Assembly (NCBI RefSeq): GCF_036013645.1
Contig: NZ_CP107869.1
Location: forward strand, 1,302,001-1,366,000
Length of the DNA stretch: 64,000 bases
Direction: 5' to 3'
Source of the DNA: Streptomyces sp. NBC_00490
GTDB lineage: Bacteria > Actinomycetota > Actinomycetes > Streptomycetales > Streptomycetaceae
Within the stretch, counting starts at the first letter, position 1. Every line of letters begins with the position of its first letter. A model generated the notes under the pieces. That model made no database searches. It saw only the letters and a list, made by a program, of their open reading frames with translations, and was not told the origin of the DNA. A program made the position numbers and the translations under genes. Shown here piece by piece: positions 40,541-49,265 of the stretch.

Positions 40541-41141
40541 CAGCGCCCCCGGCACACCCGGCCGCGTCCATCTGCCGGACACCGCCCGCGATCTGGTGAA
40601 GATCCTGGTCACGGGCCCCTTCGGGGTGGGCAAGACGACCCTGATCGACTCGGTGTCCGAGATCGTGCCCCTGCACACCGAGGAACAGCTCACCGAGGCC
40701 TCCGCGCAGGTGGACGACCTGGAGGGGGTGCGGGACAAGTCGACGACCACCGTCGCCATCGACTTCGGGCGGATCAGCCTGGCGGGCGGGGTCGTCCTGT
40801 ACCTGTTCGGCACGCCCGGACAGGAACGGTTCCGGTCCTTGTGGGACGACATCGCCTACGGCGCGCTGGGCGCCCTCGTCCTGGTCGACAGCCGTCGCAT
40901 CGACGCCTCCTTCGACGTGCTCGGCCTGGTGGAGGAGAGCGGGCTGCCGTACACGGTCGCCTTCAACGCCTTTCCGGACGCGCCGAGCCACCACACCGAG
41001 GAACAGCTGCGTGCCGCCCTGGACCTGGAGCCGGACACACCGATGGTCACCTGTGACGCGCGGGACGCGAACTCCTCGATCGACGCACTGCTCACGCTGG
41101 TCCAGCACCTCATCGACCGCCACCCCTCGGAGAGCCGGTGA
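40512..41141 (+). CDS. cvnD: Conservon small GTPase CvnD
   Basis: A 209-residue Ras-like GTPase. P-loop VTGPFGVGKTT (33-43), switch I Thr in DKSTTTVAIDFGRI, and G3 LFGTPGQERF (99-108) with Gln104. The NKxD element is replaced by NAFPD, and SAK by CDARD, both usual for CvnD/MglA-like GTPases. The stop overlaps the first P450 gene by GTGA. Confidence 0.95.
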   Translation: MASAPSSTASSAPGTPGRVHLPDTARDLVKILVTGPFGVGKTTLIDSVSEIVPLHTEEQLTEASAQVDDLEGVRDKSTTTVAIDFGRISLAGGVVLYLFGTPGQERFRSLWDDIAYGALGALVLVDSRRIDASFDVLGLVEESGLPYTVAFNAFPDAPSHHTEEQLRAALDLEPDTPMVTCDARDANSSIDALLTLVQHLIDRHPSESR

Positions 41142-42376
41142 CCCCCTACCCCCCTGCCCGGCAGGACTTCTCCCGCTCCGCCCCCGTGCGGCTGTGGGAG
41201 GACGGATTCGCCCTCGACCCGTACCGCTACTACGACGACCTGCGGGCCCAGGGCCCGGTCGGCTGGGCGGAGTTGGCGCCGGGCGTGCCGGCGTACGTCG
41301 TTACCGACCGGTTGGCTGCCCTGGAACTGCTGCACGACACGGAGACCTTCTCGCACGACCCGCGGCCGTGGGAGTCGACGGTCGCCGACGACTCCCCCGT
41401 GCTCGGCATGATGCGCTGGCGGCCCAACTCCCTGTTCGCGGACGGCGCCGCCCATGCCCGCTACCGCACCACCCTGATCGACACCTTCGACCTGGTCGAG
41501 CCGCACGACCTGCGGGCCCGCGTGCACCGGGCGGTGCATCTGCTGGTGAGCCGGATCGGGCCGAAGGGCGAGGCGGACCTGGTGGGCGAGTTCGCCCGGC
41601 CGCTGATGGCGCTGGTCTTCAACAGCCTCTTCGGGCTGCCCGACAGCCAGAGCGAGCGGCTCAACCAGGCGCTCGGCAAGATGATGGAGGGCGGCGCCCA
41701 GGCGGCCGCGGGCGAGGCCGAGTTCGGCGGCTACGTACTGGAGTTGATCGCCGCCAAGGCCGAGCGGCGCGGCGACGACCTGCCGAGCCGCCTCCTGGAC
41801 CACCCGGCGGGGCTCACCCCGGAGGAGGTCACCTGGCAGGTGTTCCTCACCCTCGGGGCCGGTCACGAACCGACCGCGAACCTGGTGTCCAACGCGCTGT
41901 CCCGCATCCTCGGCAACCCGGCCTACTACTCCACCCTCACCAGCGGCGCCCGCCCGGTGATGGACGCCGTGGTCGAAGTACTGCACCACGAGACCCCGCT
42001 CGCCAACTACGGCGTCCACTACGCCCGCCGGCCTACGACCTTCCATGGCACGTGGATCAGAGCCGCGGTGCCGGTCGTGGTGTCGTACGGGGCGCTCGCG
42101 TACGTCGCCGAGCAGGAGGTCGTCGAGGGCCGCCACCCCAAGGACGCCTCCCACCTGTCCTGGTCGGCGGGCCCGCACGCCTGCCCGGTCAAGCAGCACA
42201 CCCTGCTCATCGCCACCGAGGCGATCGAGCGGCTGACCCAGTGGCTGCCCGACCTCGCACCCGTGCTGCCACGAGAGCGACTCGCCTGGCGGCCGGGCCC
42301 GTTCCACCGTTCGCTGACGGCGCTGCCCGTCAGGTTCAGCCCTCGCTCCCCCGACCAGCCAGGAGATCCGTCGTGA
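41138..42376 (+). CDS. cvnE: Conservon cytochrome P450 with degenerate ExxR motif
   Basis: A 412-residue P450-fold protein. The I-helix AGHEPT (241-246) and haem-ligand loop SWSAGPHACP with Cys349 are recognisable, but the loop lacks the usual FG start and the Gly after Cys. The absolutely conserved K-helix ExxR reads EVLH (280-283): Arg is His. It may bind haem without classic monooxygenase chemistry, or act as a structural or sensory partner. The GTG start overlaps cvnD by GTGA, and its stop overlaps the second P450 by GTGA. Confidence 0.88.
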   Translation: MTPYPPARQDFSRSAPVRLWEDGFALDPYRYYDDLRAQGPVGWAELAPGVPAYVVTDRLAALELLHDTETFSHDPRPWESTVADDSPVLGMMRWRPNSLFADGAAHARYRTTLIDTFDLVEPHDLRARVHRAVHLLVSRIGPKGEADLVGEFARPLMALVFNSLFGLPDSQSERLNQALGKMMEGGAQAAAGEAEFGGYVLELIAAKAERRGDDLPSRLLDHPAGLTPEEVTWQVFLTLGAGHEPTANLVSNALSRILGNPAYYSTLTSGARPVMDAVVEVLHHETPLANYGVHYARRPTTFHGTWIRAAVPVVVSYGALAYVAEQEVVEGRHPKDASHLSWSAGPHACPVKQHTLLIATEAIERLTQWLPDLAPVLPRERLAWRPGPFHRSLTALPVRFSPRSPDQPGDPS

Positions 42377-43608
42377 CCGTGACCGACCGCATCGACCGCT
42401 TTGTCATCGACCCGTTCGGTTCCGACATCACGGCCGAATGCGCCCGGCTGCGCGCCTTCGGCCCGATCGTCCCCGTCGAACTGCCCGGCGGCATCCCCGC
42501 CTGGGCGCCCACGGGCTACGACACCCTCAAGGAACTGATCCTCGACCCGCGGGTCAGCAAGGATCCGCGACTGCACTGGCGGCTCTGGCCCGAGCTCGGC
42601 GAACACCCCTCGTGGGGCTGGGTCCTGGGCTGGATCGGCGTGGTCAACATGCTCTCCACCTACGGCGCCGACCACACGCGGCTGCGCAAGCTGGTGGCGC
42701 CGAGCTTCACCCACCGGCGCACCGAGACGATGCGGCCCCGGGTGGAGGCGATCACGGCGGAACTGCTCGACGCGGTGGCGGCGGACGACGCCGAGGTGGT
42801 CGACCTGCGGGCGGCCCTCGCCCATGCGCTGCCCATGCGGATCATCTGCGAACTCTTCGGAGTCCCCGACGAGTTGGTGGCCGACACCGCGCGGATGATA
42901 GCGGCCATCATGGACACCTCCGACCCGACCCCGGAGCACGCGGCGTCCGTGCAGCAGCAGATCGGCACGGTGCTGCCCGCGCTCATCGCCCACCGCAGCG
43001 CACACCCCGGCGACGACCTGACGACCGAGCTGATCCGGGTGCGGGACGAGGTCGGCGACCGGCTCAGCGACGAGGAACTGCTGTACACGCTGCTGCTGGT
43101 CATCGGCGCCGGCTTCGAGACGACCGTCAACCTCATCGGCAACGCCATCGTCGCCCTGCTACGGGATCCCGGGCAGCTGGAGGCGGTGCGGTCCGGGCGG
43201 GTCGGCTGGGACGCCGTCGTCGACGAGACGCTGCGGCTCCAGCCCTCCATCGCCTCGCTGCCGCTGCGGTTCGCGGTCAGCGACCTCGAGGTCGGCGGGG
43301 TCACCGTCCCGGCCGGCGACGCCATCATCACCACCTTCGCCGCCGCCGGGCTCGACCCCGCCCACTACGGACCGGACGCGCACACCTTCGACGCCGCGCG
43401 CGGGGCGGACGATCATCTGGCGTTCGGGATCGGCGTGCACCGGTGCATCGGCGCTCCGCTGGCCCGGGCGGAGGCCCTGACGGCGCTGCCCGCCCTCTTC
43501 GACCGCTTCCCCGACCTGCGCCTCGCGGTCGGGGAGGAGGAGCTGCGGCAGGTGCCGTCGTTCATCGCGTTCGGCTGGCAGGAGGTACCGGTGCGGCCGC
43601 ACGGCTGA
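42373..43608 (+). CDS. Conservon cytochrome P450, canonical
   Basis: A 411-residue P450 with all hallmarks: I-helix GAGFETT (245-251), ExxR as ETLR (285-288) and haem loop FGIGVHRCIGAPLAR with Cys358. AGGAGA precedes the GTG. It is the last gene of the conservon; ferredoxin and ferredoxin reductase genes are absent, so electrons come from elsewhere. Its pairing with the degenerate P450 suggests a division into a catalytic and a non-catalytic partner, but that is inference. Confidence 0.93.
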   Translation: MTVTDRIDRFVIDPFGSDITAECARLRAFGPIVPVELPGGIPAWAPTGYDTLKELILDPRVSKDPRLHWRLWPELGEHPSWGWVLGWIGVVNMLSTYGADHTRLRKLVAPSFTHRRTETMRPRVEAITAELLDAVAADDAEVVDLRAALAHALPMRIICELFGVPDELVADTARMIAAIMDTSDPTPEHAASVQQQIGTVLPALIAHRSAHPGDDLTTELIRVRDEVGDRLSDEELLYTLLLVIGAGFETTVNLIGNAIVALLRDPGQLEAVRSGRVGWDAVVDETLRLQPSIASLPLRFAVSDLEVGGVTVPAGDAIITTFAAAGLDPAHYGPDAHTFDAARGADDHLAFGIGVHRCIGAPLARAEALTALPALFDRFPDLRLAVGEEELRQVPSFIAFGWQEVPVRPHG

Positions 43609-43617
43609 CACGGCGAA

Positions 43618-43656
43618 CAGGGGCAGGACCGGTCCCCCGTTCCGGTCGTGCCCCTG
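43618..43656. terminator. Terminator after the conservon
   Basis: CAGGGGCAGGACCGG (43618-43632) and CCGGTCGTGCCCCTG (43642-43656) pair at 14 of 15 positions around a 9-base loop. It separates the conservon from the convergent PucR-type gene. Confidence 0.75.
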
Positions 43657-43729
43657 CGGCCCGTCGAACTTACGTGAACAACAGTGCCGTTGTGAACCGC
43701 ACCGGTGCCCGTTGTACGGCGCGGAGGGC

Positions 43730-45214
43730 TCACCTGTGCACAGATGAGTCCGAATGGCGCGTTTTCTCTGCGGCCAGCCGGGGCGGTTCCAGCTCTCCTG
43801 TCGCCAGATGGGCCAGGACGACCTCGTAGAGGTCGCTGCCGGCGGCCAGCAGTTGCCGTTCCAGGACGGGCTCCGCGCTGCGGACGTGTTCGCGCACGGT
43901 CTGCGCGTGGACACCGAGTGTCTGGGCGGTCCGCTCGGAGTTCCCGCCCACGGCGATCCAGGTGCGCAGGGTGCGGCGCAGATCGCGGGCGTCCGGGTCG
44001 AGGCGGCCCAGCAGGTCCTGGGCCCAGGTGCGCAGGGCGGGGCCGGACAGCACGTCCGCGAGCGGAACGGGCCCGGACCGCTCCCTGGCGGGTGCCTGTT
44101 CCATGCCTGCCTGGGTGTTCAGTGCCAGGTGGACCAGGGCGCGGACGGTGAGGTCGGAGAAGTCCGTGCCGAGCAGGCCCTCCACCCGCTCCATGCGGGC
44201 GCGCACGGTGTTGCGGCTGACGCCCAGGACCTTGGCCGCGCTCACGGCGGTGAACTCCAGGCCGAGCCGGGTGGTGGCGAGGAGTTCGCCGTGGGTGTGG
44301 TGGGCCAGTACGTCGAGCGGGCGCAGCAGGTCCGCGGTCCAGCCGTGCAGGAGCGCCGGGTCCATGAGGCGTTCCGGGTGGGTGCGTTCGGCGTAGACGG
44401 CGGCGTTGTCGGGGCGGAAGTGCGCGACGGCGAGGGCGCTGACGGCCTGTCCGTAGGCGGTGGCGGTCCGGGCCAGGGTCTGCCGGGAGCTGCCGCCGAT
44501 GAAGGTGTCGGGGCGGCCTTCGACCACCGAGCGCAGCTCCCGGGCGGCGGTCTCGTCGGGGGCCACGACGATCACATGCCGGTCCACGGCCGGGCAGCGT
44601 ACGACCAGGGCCTGCTCCTCGGTGGCGGCCACGCACTCCTCGGCCAGCCGGTCGCGTTCCTCGACGGTGCCTTCCACGACGTAGACGCACGCGGAGTCCG
44701 TGTCGAGCAGCCCGGGCCACAGGCCCGCGGCGACGCGGCGCGCGGAGACGATGTCCTCCACCATCAGCAGCTGCAGGATCGCCAGCCGCAGGTCGGCGGT
44801 GGCCCGTGCCAGCCGGTGTCCGGCGGCGGTCGTCTCGCGTGCTCTGAGCAGGAGTTCGACGACCTGGGCGGTGTGCGTCAGCGTGTCGGCGGCCCGCCGG
44901 TCGAAGGGCGCGGGCCGGGACACGGCCAGTACGCCCGCCGTCGCGGAGTGCGGCTGCTCCACTGCGACCAGACGCTGGTGGCGTCCCTCGCCCTCCCAGG
45001 CGGCGGAGGCGATCCGGCCGGCGACGATCTCGGCGACCAGGTCCTCGTCGAGCGGGACAGGGGTTCCGGCGAGCAGGACGCCGTCGGCGTCCTGAAGGGC
45101 GGCCGTCCCGTCCACGCTGTCGGCGAGCCAGGCGACGACCCGGCGGACGTCCCGTCCGGTGGGCCGCAGATGGTCGAGCAGTTCCTCCGCCCACGACGCG
45201 CCGGTGCCCTTCAC
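43730..45214 (-). CDS. PucR-family helix-turn-helix regulator
   Basis: A 494-residue regulator. The N-terminal part is a GAF-like ligand domain (about 20-140, SVDGTAALQDADGVLLAGTPV). The C-terminal part holds two PucR-type helix-turn-helices, AAKVLGVSRNTVRARMERVEGLLG and TAQTLGVHAQTVREHVRSAEPVL. GTG 45214 is chosen because GGGGAGGG lies 7 bases upstream; a GTG at 45238 is also in frame. No purine genes are near, so the effector is unknown. It is divergent from yciO. Confidence 0.85.
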   Translation of the reverse strand: MKGTGASWAEELLDHLRPTGRDVRRVVAWLADSVDGTAALQDADGVLLAGTPVPLDEDLVAEIVAGRIASAAWEGEGRHQRLVAVEQPHSATAGVLAVSRPAPFDRRAADTLTHTAQVVELLLRARETTAAGHRLARATADLRLAILQLLMVEDIVSARRVAAGLWPGLLDTDSACVYVVEGTVEERDRLAEECVAATEEQALVVRCPAVDRHVIVVAPDETAARELRSVVEGRPDTFIGGSSRQTLARTATAYGQAVSALAVAHFRPDNAAVYAERTHPERLMDPALLHGWTADLLRPLDVLAHHTHGELLATTRLGLEFTAVSAAKVLGVSRNTVRARMERVEGLLGTDFSDLTVRALVHLALNTQAGMEQAPARERSGPVPLADVLSGPALRTWAQDLLGRLDPDARDLRRTLRTWIAVGGNSERTAQTLGVHAQTVREHVRSAEPVLERQLLAAGSDLYEVVLAHLATGELEPPRLAAEKTRHSDSSVHR

Positions 45215-45386
45215 CCGACCGCCCTCCCCGCCAGCCACGACACCCGTCCCCTCGTCCCTCGCATCGACCTCGGCACAGTCGTCCGGGACGTTACCTCACC
45301 TATGGCCAGGGGTCTTCCCGCTGTGGACAAGGAGGGCCGAGCGGCCCCGGGGCCCGGGCCTGCGTCGCCGCCGCCCCCGGACGGCA

Positions 45387-45392
45387 TAAGCT
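45387..45392 (+). promoter_or_regulatory. -10 box giving a leaderless yciO-like mRNA (candidate)
   Basis: TAAGCT ends 6 bases before ATG 45399, with no ribosome-binding site in the gap. Confidence 0.45.
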
Positions 45393-45398
45393 CGGCGG

Positions 45399-46019
45399 AT
45401 GGCGAAGTACTTCGACGTGCACCCCGACAACCCCCAGCCGCGCACCATCTCCCAGGTCGCCGACAGCATCCGCAGCGGGGCGCTCATCGCGTATCCGACG
45501 GACTCCTGCTACGCGCTCGGCTGCAAACTGGGCAGCCGTGACGGCATCGACCGGATCCGGACGATCCGCAAGCTGGACGACCGGCACCACTTCACCCTCG
45601 TCTGCCAGGACTTCGCGCAGCTCGGCCAGTTCGTACGGGTCGACAACGACGTGTTCCGCGCGATCAAGGCCTCGACGCCGGGCAGTTACACCTTCATCCT
45701 CCCGGCGACGAGGGAGGTGCCGCGCATGCTCCAGCACCCCAAGAAGAAGACGGTCGGTGTGCGCATCCCCGACCACGTCGTCACGCACGCCCTGCTCACC
45801 GAGCTGGGGGAGCCGCTGCTGTCCAGCACGCTGCTGCTGCCCGACGAGGAGGAGCCGATGACCCAGGGCTGGGAGATCAAGGACCGGCTCGACCATGTGC
45901 TGGACGCGGTCGTCGACTCCGGCGAGTGCGGGACCGAGCCGACGACAGTCATCGACTTCTCGAACGGCGAGGCGGAGATCATCCGGCACGGGGCGGGCGA
46001 CACGACCCGGTTCGAATAG
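45399..46019 (+). CDS. YciO/Sua5/YrdC-family protein
   Basis: A 206-residue YrdC-fold protein of the YciO branch. Conserved parts are SGALIAYPTDSCYALGCKL, IRKLDDRHHFTLVCQDFAQL, STPGSYTFILPATREVPRML, KKKTVGVRIPDHVVTHALL and STLLLPDEEEPMTQG. The family binds ATP and RNA; true TsaC makes threonylcarbamoyl-adenylate for tRNA t6A, while YciO proteins appear to have a different or weaker role. Length and the PTDS motif favour YciO. Confidence 0.9.
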   Translation: MAKYFDVHPDNPQPRTISQVADSIRSGALIAYPTDSCYALGCKLGSRDGIDRIRTIRKLDDRHHFTLVCQDFAQLGQFVRVDNDVFRAIKASTPGSYTFILPATREVPRMLQHPKKKTVGVRIPDHVVTHALLTELGEPLLSSTLLLPDEEEPMTQGWEIKDRLDHVLDAVVDSGECGTEPTTVIDFSNGEAEIIRHGAGDTTRFE

Positions 46020-46130
46020 GGCCGAGGGGGTGCCGCGAGGCAGTTGGATGGCGGGTGAAACCATATCGGCGGCCCCACCTTCCCGGGCCGGCGACCTGCT
46101 CGCCGTCCACTGCGCAGAGAGGCAGCCCCC

Positions 46131-46886
46131 ATGACCTCCGTCCAGGGAACATCCGTCGACATCCGCACCGAGGACGGCGTCGCCGACGCCTACCTCGTCC
46201 ATCCCGGTGACGGGCTCCCTCACCCGGGCGTCCTGCTCTACCAGGACGCCTTCGGCCTGCGCCCGCACCTGACGTCGATGGCCGACCGGCTCGCCGGGGC
46301 CGGTTACACGGTGCTCGTCCCCAATGTCTTCTACCGTCACGGACGCTCCCCGGTCTTCGAGCTGCCCGAGTTTATCGACACCGACAGCCGGCCCGACCTG
46401 TGGGACAGCATCGGCCCGGTCATGCAGTCCCTGACGCCCGAGCTCGCGATGCGCGACGCCGGTGCCTACCTGGGATGGCTGGCCGAGAGTCCGTTCGTGG
46501 CCGACGGCCCGGTCGCGCTGACCGGGTACTGCATGGGCGCCCGGCTCTCCCTGCTCACCGCGGGCACGTATCCGGACCGGGTCGCGGCCGCGGCCGGTTT
46601 CCACGGCGGGCGGCTGGCGACCGACGCCCCGGACAGCCCGCACCTGGTGGCCGAACACATCACCGCGGAGCTGTACTTCGGCCACGCCGACGAGGACCCC
46701 TCGCTGCCGCCGGAGCAGATCCAGCTCCTGGAGGACACGCTCACCAAGGCGGGCGTACGGCACCGCTGCGAGGTCTACCCGGGCGCGCACCACGGCTTCA
46801 CGCAGGCCGACACCGCCGCGTACCACCGCGAGGGCGACGAGCGGCACTGGGCGGCGCTGCTGGACCTGTTGAAGCGCACCTTCTGA
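46131..46886 (+). CDS. Dienelactone hydrolase family protein
   Basis: A 251-residue alpha/beta hydrolase with the dienelactone-hydrolase Cys nucleophile: TGYCMGARLSLL, Cys134. The catalytic Asp (HADEDPSLP) and His (GAHHGFTQ) follow in order. Cytosolic, no signal peptide. The substrate may be a dienelactone or another cyclic ester; no aromatic-degradation genes are nearby. It starts 111 bases after yciO on the same strand. Confidence 0.9.
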   Translation: MTSVQGTSVDIRTEDGVADAYLVHPGDGLPHPGVLLYQDAFGLRPHLTSMADRLAGAGYTVLVPNVFYRHGRSPVFELPEFIDTDSRPDLWDSIGPVMQSLTPELAMRDAGAYLGWLAESPFVADGPVALTGYCMGARLSLLTAGTYPDRVAAAAGFHGGRLATDAPDSPHLVAEHITAELYFGHADEDPSLPPEQIQLLEDTLTKAGVRHRCEVYPGAHHGFTQADTAAYHREGDERHWAALLDLLKRTF

Positions 46887-47031
46887 AGCACGCGTTCCGG
46901 ACCGGAGGGCGGCACGGCAGGCAAACCCTGAGTGCCGTCCTTCCGTGTTCCCTTCCCTCCTCCCTTCCGTGTTCTTCACGGACACCCGAGTTCTGTCGTT
47001 GTCATTGACATGCCCGCGACGCGGCGCAACC

Positions 47032-47047
47032 CTGAGAGCGCTCTCAG
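47032..47047. promoter_or_regulatory. LacI-type operator upstream of the GH64 gene
   Basis: CTGAGAGCGCTCTCAG is a perfect 16-bp palindrome. It has the central GAGCGCTC core of the CebR box but different flanks. TTGACA at 47005-47010 places the -10 region (about 47028-47033) at its left edge, so bound protein would block initiation. Confidence 0.7.
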
Positions 47048-47099
47048 AACTGGTACGGACCAATCCCCCCATCCATATCCCCCCACATGGAGGTGGAGA

Positions 47100-48299
47100 G
47101 TGCTCGGACGCCTCAGGCACCAACTCCTCGCCACGGCCGCGACCGCCACCCTGCTCGGCGGGCTGCTCGCGCTCGGAGCGTCGCAGCCCGCGAGCAGCGC
47201 GGTGCCGGCCACGATCCCCCTGAAGCTGACCAACAACTCCGGCCGGAGCGACGCCGTCTACGTCTACAACCTCGGCACCAACCTCGCGACGGGGCAGCAG
47301 GGCTGGGCCGACGCGAACGGCACGTTCCACGCCTGGCCCGCGGGCGGCAACCCGCCCACGCCCGCGCCGGACGCCTCCATCCCCGGCCCGGCCGCCGGGC
47401 AGTCCAAGACGATCCGGATGCCCAAGTTCTCGGGCCGCGTCTACTTCTCCTACGGCCAGAAGCTCGACTTCCGGCTGACCACCGGCGGCCTGGTGCAGCC
47501 GGCCGTGCAGAATCCGAGCGATCCGAACCGCAACATCCTCTTCAACTGGTCGGAGTACACGCTCAACGACTCGGGTCTGTGGCTCAACAGCACCCAGGTC
47601 GACATGTTCTCCGCTCCCTACGCGGTGGGCGTCCAGCGCGCCGACGGCACCACGATCAACACGGGGCACCTCAAGTCCGGTGGCTACAACGAGGTGTTCA
47701 GCCGCCTGCGCGCCCAGTCGGGCGGCTGGGCGGGCCTGATCCAGACCCGCCCCGACGGCACGGTGCTGCGCGCGCTCTCCCCCGCCTACGGCCTGGAGAC
47801 CGGAGCGCTGCCCGCCTCCGTCCTGGACGACTACATCAACCGCGTCTGGCAGAAGTACGCCACCACGACGCTCACGGTGACCCCCTTCACCGACCAGCCG
47901 AACACCAAGTACTTCGGCCGGGTCTCCGGTGGCGTCATGAACTTCACCAACTCCTCCGGTGCGACCGTCACCAGCTTCCAGAAGCCGGACGCGTCCAGCG
48001 TCTTCGGCTGCCACAAGCTCCTGGACGCCCCGAACGACCAGGTCCGCGGACCGATCTCCCGCACGCTCTGCGCGGGGTTCAACCGCTCCACGCTCCTGAC
48101 CAACCCCAACCAGCCGGACACCTCCTCGGCAGCCTTCTACCAGGACGCGGTCACCAACCACTACGCGCGCGTCATCCACGACCGGATGGCCGACGGCAAG
48201 GCCTACGCGTTCGCCTTCGACGACGTGGGCAACCACGAGTCCCTCGTGCACGACGGGAACCCGCAACAGGCGTACCTCACGCTCGACCCGTTGAGCTGA
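47100..48299 (+). CDS. Secreted GH64 beta-1,3-glucanase
   Basis: A 399-residue GH64 enzyme (laminaripentaose-producing type). The GTG at 47100 follows GGAGGTGGAGA and gives a signal peptide of about 36 residues (RHQLLATAATATLLGGLLALGAS, cleavage near ASS-AVP). The mature protein opens TIPLKLTNNSGRSDAVYVYNLGTNLATGQQGW and continues with FNWSEYTLNDSGLWLNSTQVDMFSAPYAVGVQ and TLCAGFNRSTLL, all GH64 hallmarks. It would hydrolyse fungal or callose beta-1,3-glucan outside the cell. No carbohydrate-binding module is attached. Confidence 0.93.
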   Translation: MLGRLRHQLLATAATATLLGGLLALGASQPASSAVPATIPLKLTNNSGRSDAVYVYNLGTNLATGQQGWADANGTFHAWPAGGNPPTPAPDASIPGPAAGQSKTIRMPKFSGRVYFSYGQKLDFRLTTGGLVQPAVQNPSDPNRNILFNWSEYTLNDSGLWLNSTQVDMFSAPYAVGVQRADGTTINTGHLKSGGYNEVFSRLRAQSGGWAGLIQTRPDGTVLRALSPAYGLETGALPASVLDDYINRVWQKYATTTLTVTPFTDQPNTKYFGRVSGGVMNFTNSSGATVTSFQKPDASSVFGCHKLLDAPNDQVRGPISRTLCAGFNRSTLLTNPNQPDTSSAAFYQDAVTNHYARVIHDRMADGKAYAFAFDDVGNHESLVHDGNPQQAYLTLDPLS

Positions 48300-48376
48300 C
48301 TCCTGAAGAGCCTGAAGCAGGCGCAGTCGACCCCCATCAGCCCGGTGGTGACCTCGGTCCCCACCGGGCCTGCGTC

Positions 48377-48382
48377 TAGGGT
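48377..48382 (+). promoter_or_regulatory. -10 box giving a leaderless SDR mRNA (candidate)
   Basis: TAGGGT ends 7 bases before ATG 48390. Confidence 0.4.
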
Positions 48383-48389
48383 GCGAGGC

Positions 48390-49169
48390 ATGGGCTCGCA
48401 GACGTATCTCTCCGAAGTGTTCTCCCTGGAAGGCCGGGTCGCCGTGGTGACCGGGGGCAGTTCCGGTATCGGCCGGGCGATCGCCGGGGCGCTCGCTCGC
48501 GCCGGGGCGGGTGTCGTGGTCGTGGCGCGCAAGGAGGCGGAACTGGCCGCCACGGTCGACGAGTTGACCGCGGAGGGGTGCCGGGCGGGATGGGTGAGCG
48601 GCGATCTCGGCACCCGCGGCGGGGTGCGGGAGGCGGCGGAGCGGGCGGCGGAGGTGTACGGGGAGCCCGACATCCTCGTCAACAGCGCCGGGATCAATCT
48701 GCGGCCGCCGATGGGTGAGCTGGGTGAGGACGTGTGGGACACCACGATGGCGCTGAACCTGGAGGCGCCGTTCCTGCTGGGTCAGCGGTTCGGGCCCGGC
48801 ATGGCCGAGCGGGGTTTCGGGCGGATCATCCACGTCACCTCGCAGCAGGCGCACCGGGCGTTCGTGCAGAGCGGCGCCTACGGGGTCTCCAAGGGGGCGC
48901 TGGAGTCGCTGGCCCGTTCACAGGCCGAGGCGTGGTCGCCGTACGGCGTCACCTGCAACACGCTCGTGCCGGGTTTCGTGATGACGCCGCTCAACGCGCG
49001 GCTGGCGTCCGACCCCGAGAAGGCGGCGGAGCTGGCCGCGCGCACGATGGTCGGGCGCAACGGTCTGGCCGAGGACTTCGCGGGGGCGGCGGTGTTCCTG
49101 GCGAGCGGTGCCTCCGCGTACGTCACGGGGCAGGCGCTCTTCGTCGACGGCGGGCTGTCGGTGCACTGA
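48390..49169 (+). CDS. Short-chain dehydrogenase/reductase
   Basis: A 259-residue classical SDR. Cofactor loop TGGSSGIGRA (21-30), NSAGI in the NNAG position, catalytic Ser in HVTSQQAHRAF, Tyr-Lys in YGVSKGALESLARS, and the C-terminal VTGQALFVDGGLSVH. An Arg after the glycine motif at beta-2 (VVVARKEAEL) favours NADP(H). It resembles gluconate 5-dehydrogenase-like SDRs, but the substrate is not certain. Confidence 0.93.
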   Translation: MGSQTYLSEVFSLEGRVAVVTGGSSGIGRAIAGALARAGAGVVVVARKEAELAATVDELTAEGCRAGWVSGDLGTRGGVREAAERAAEVYGEPDILVNSAGINLRPPMGELGEDVWDTTMALNLEAPFLLGQRFGPGMAERGFGRIIHVTSQQAHRAFVQSGAYGVSKGALESLARSQAEAWSPYGVTCNTLVPGFVMTPLNARLASDPEKAAELAARTMVGRNGLAEDFAGAAVFLASGASAYVTGQALFVDGGLSVH

Positions 49170-49210
49170 GCCGCGTACGGCGGCCCACGCGGCGGTGGCC
49201 GCACGTGAAC

Positions 49211-49244
49211 GCGGCCCCGCGACCCGTACGGGGCGCGGGGCCGC
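49211..49244. terminator. Bidirectional terminator between SDR and GNAT genes
   Basis: GCGGCCCCGCG (49211-49221) pairs perfectly with CGCGGGGCCGC (49234-49244); CCC/GGG inside adds three pairs after an A-G mismatch, closed by a GTAC loop. Confidence 0.8.
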
Positions 49245-49265
49245 ACCGGACCTCGCCGGTACTGC

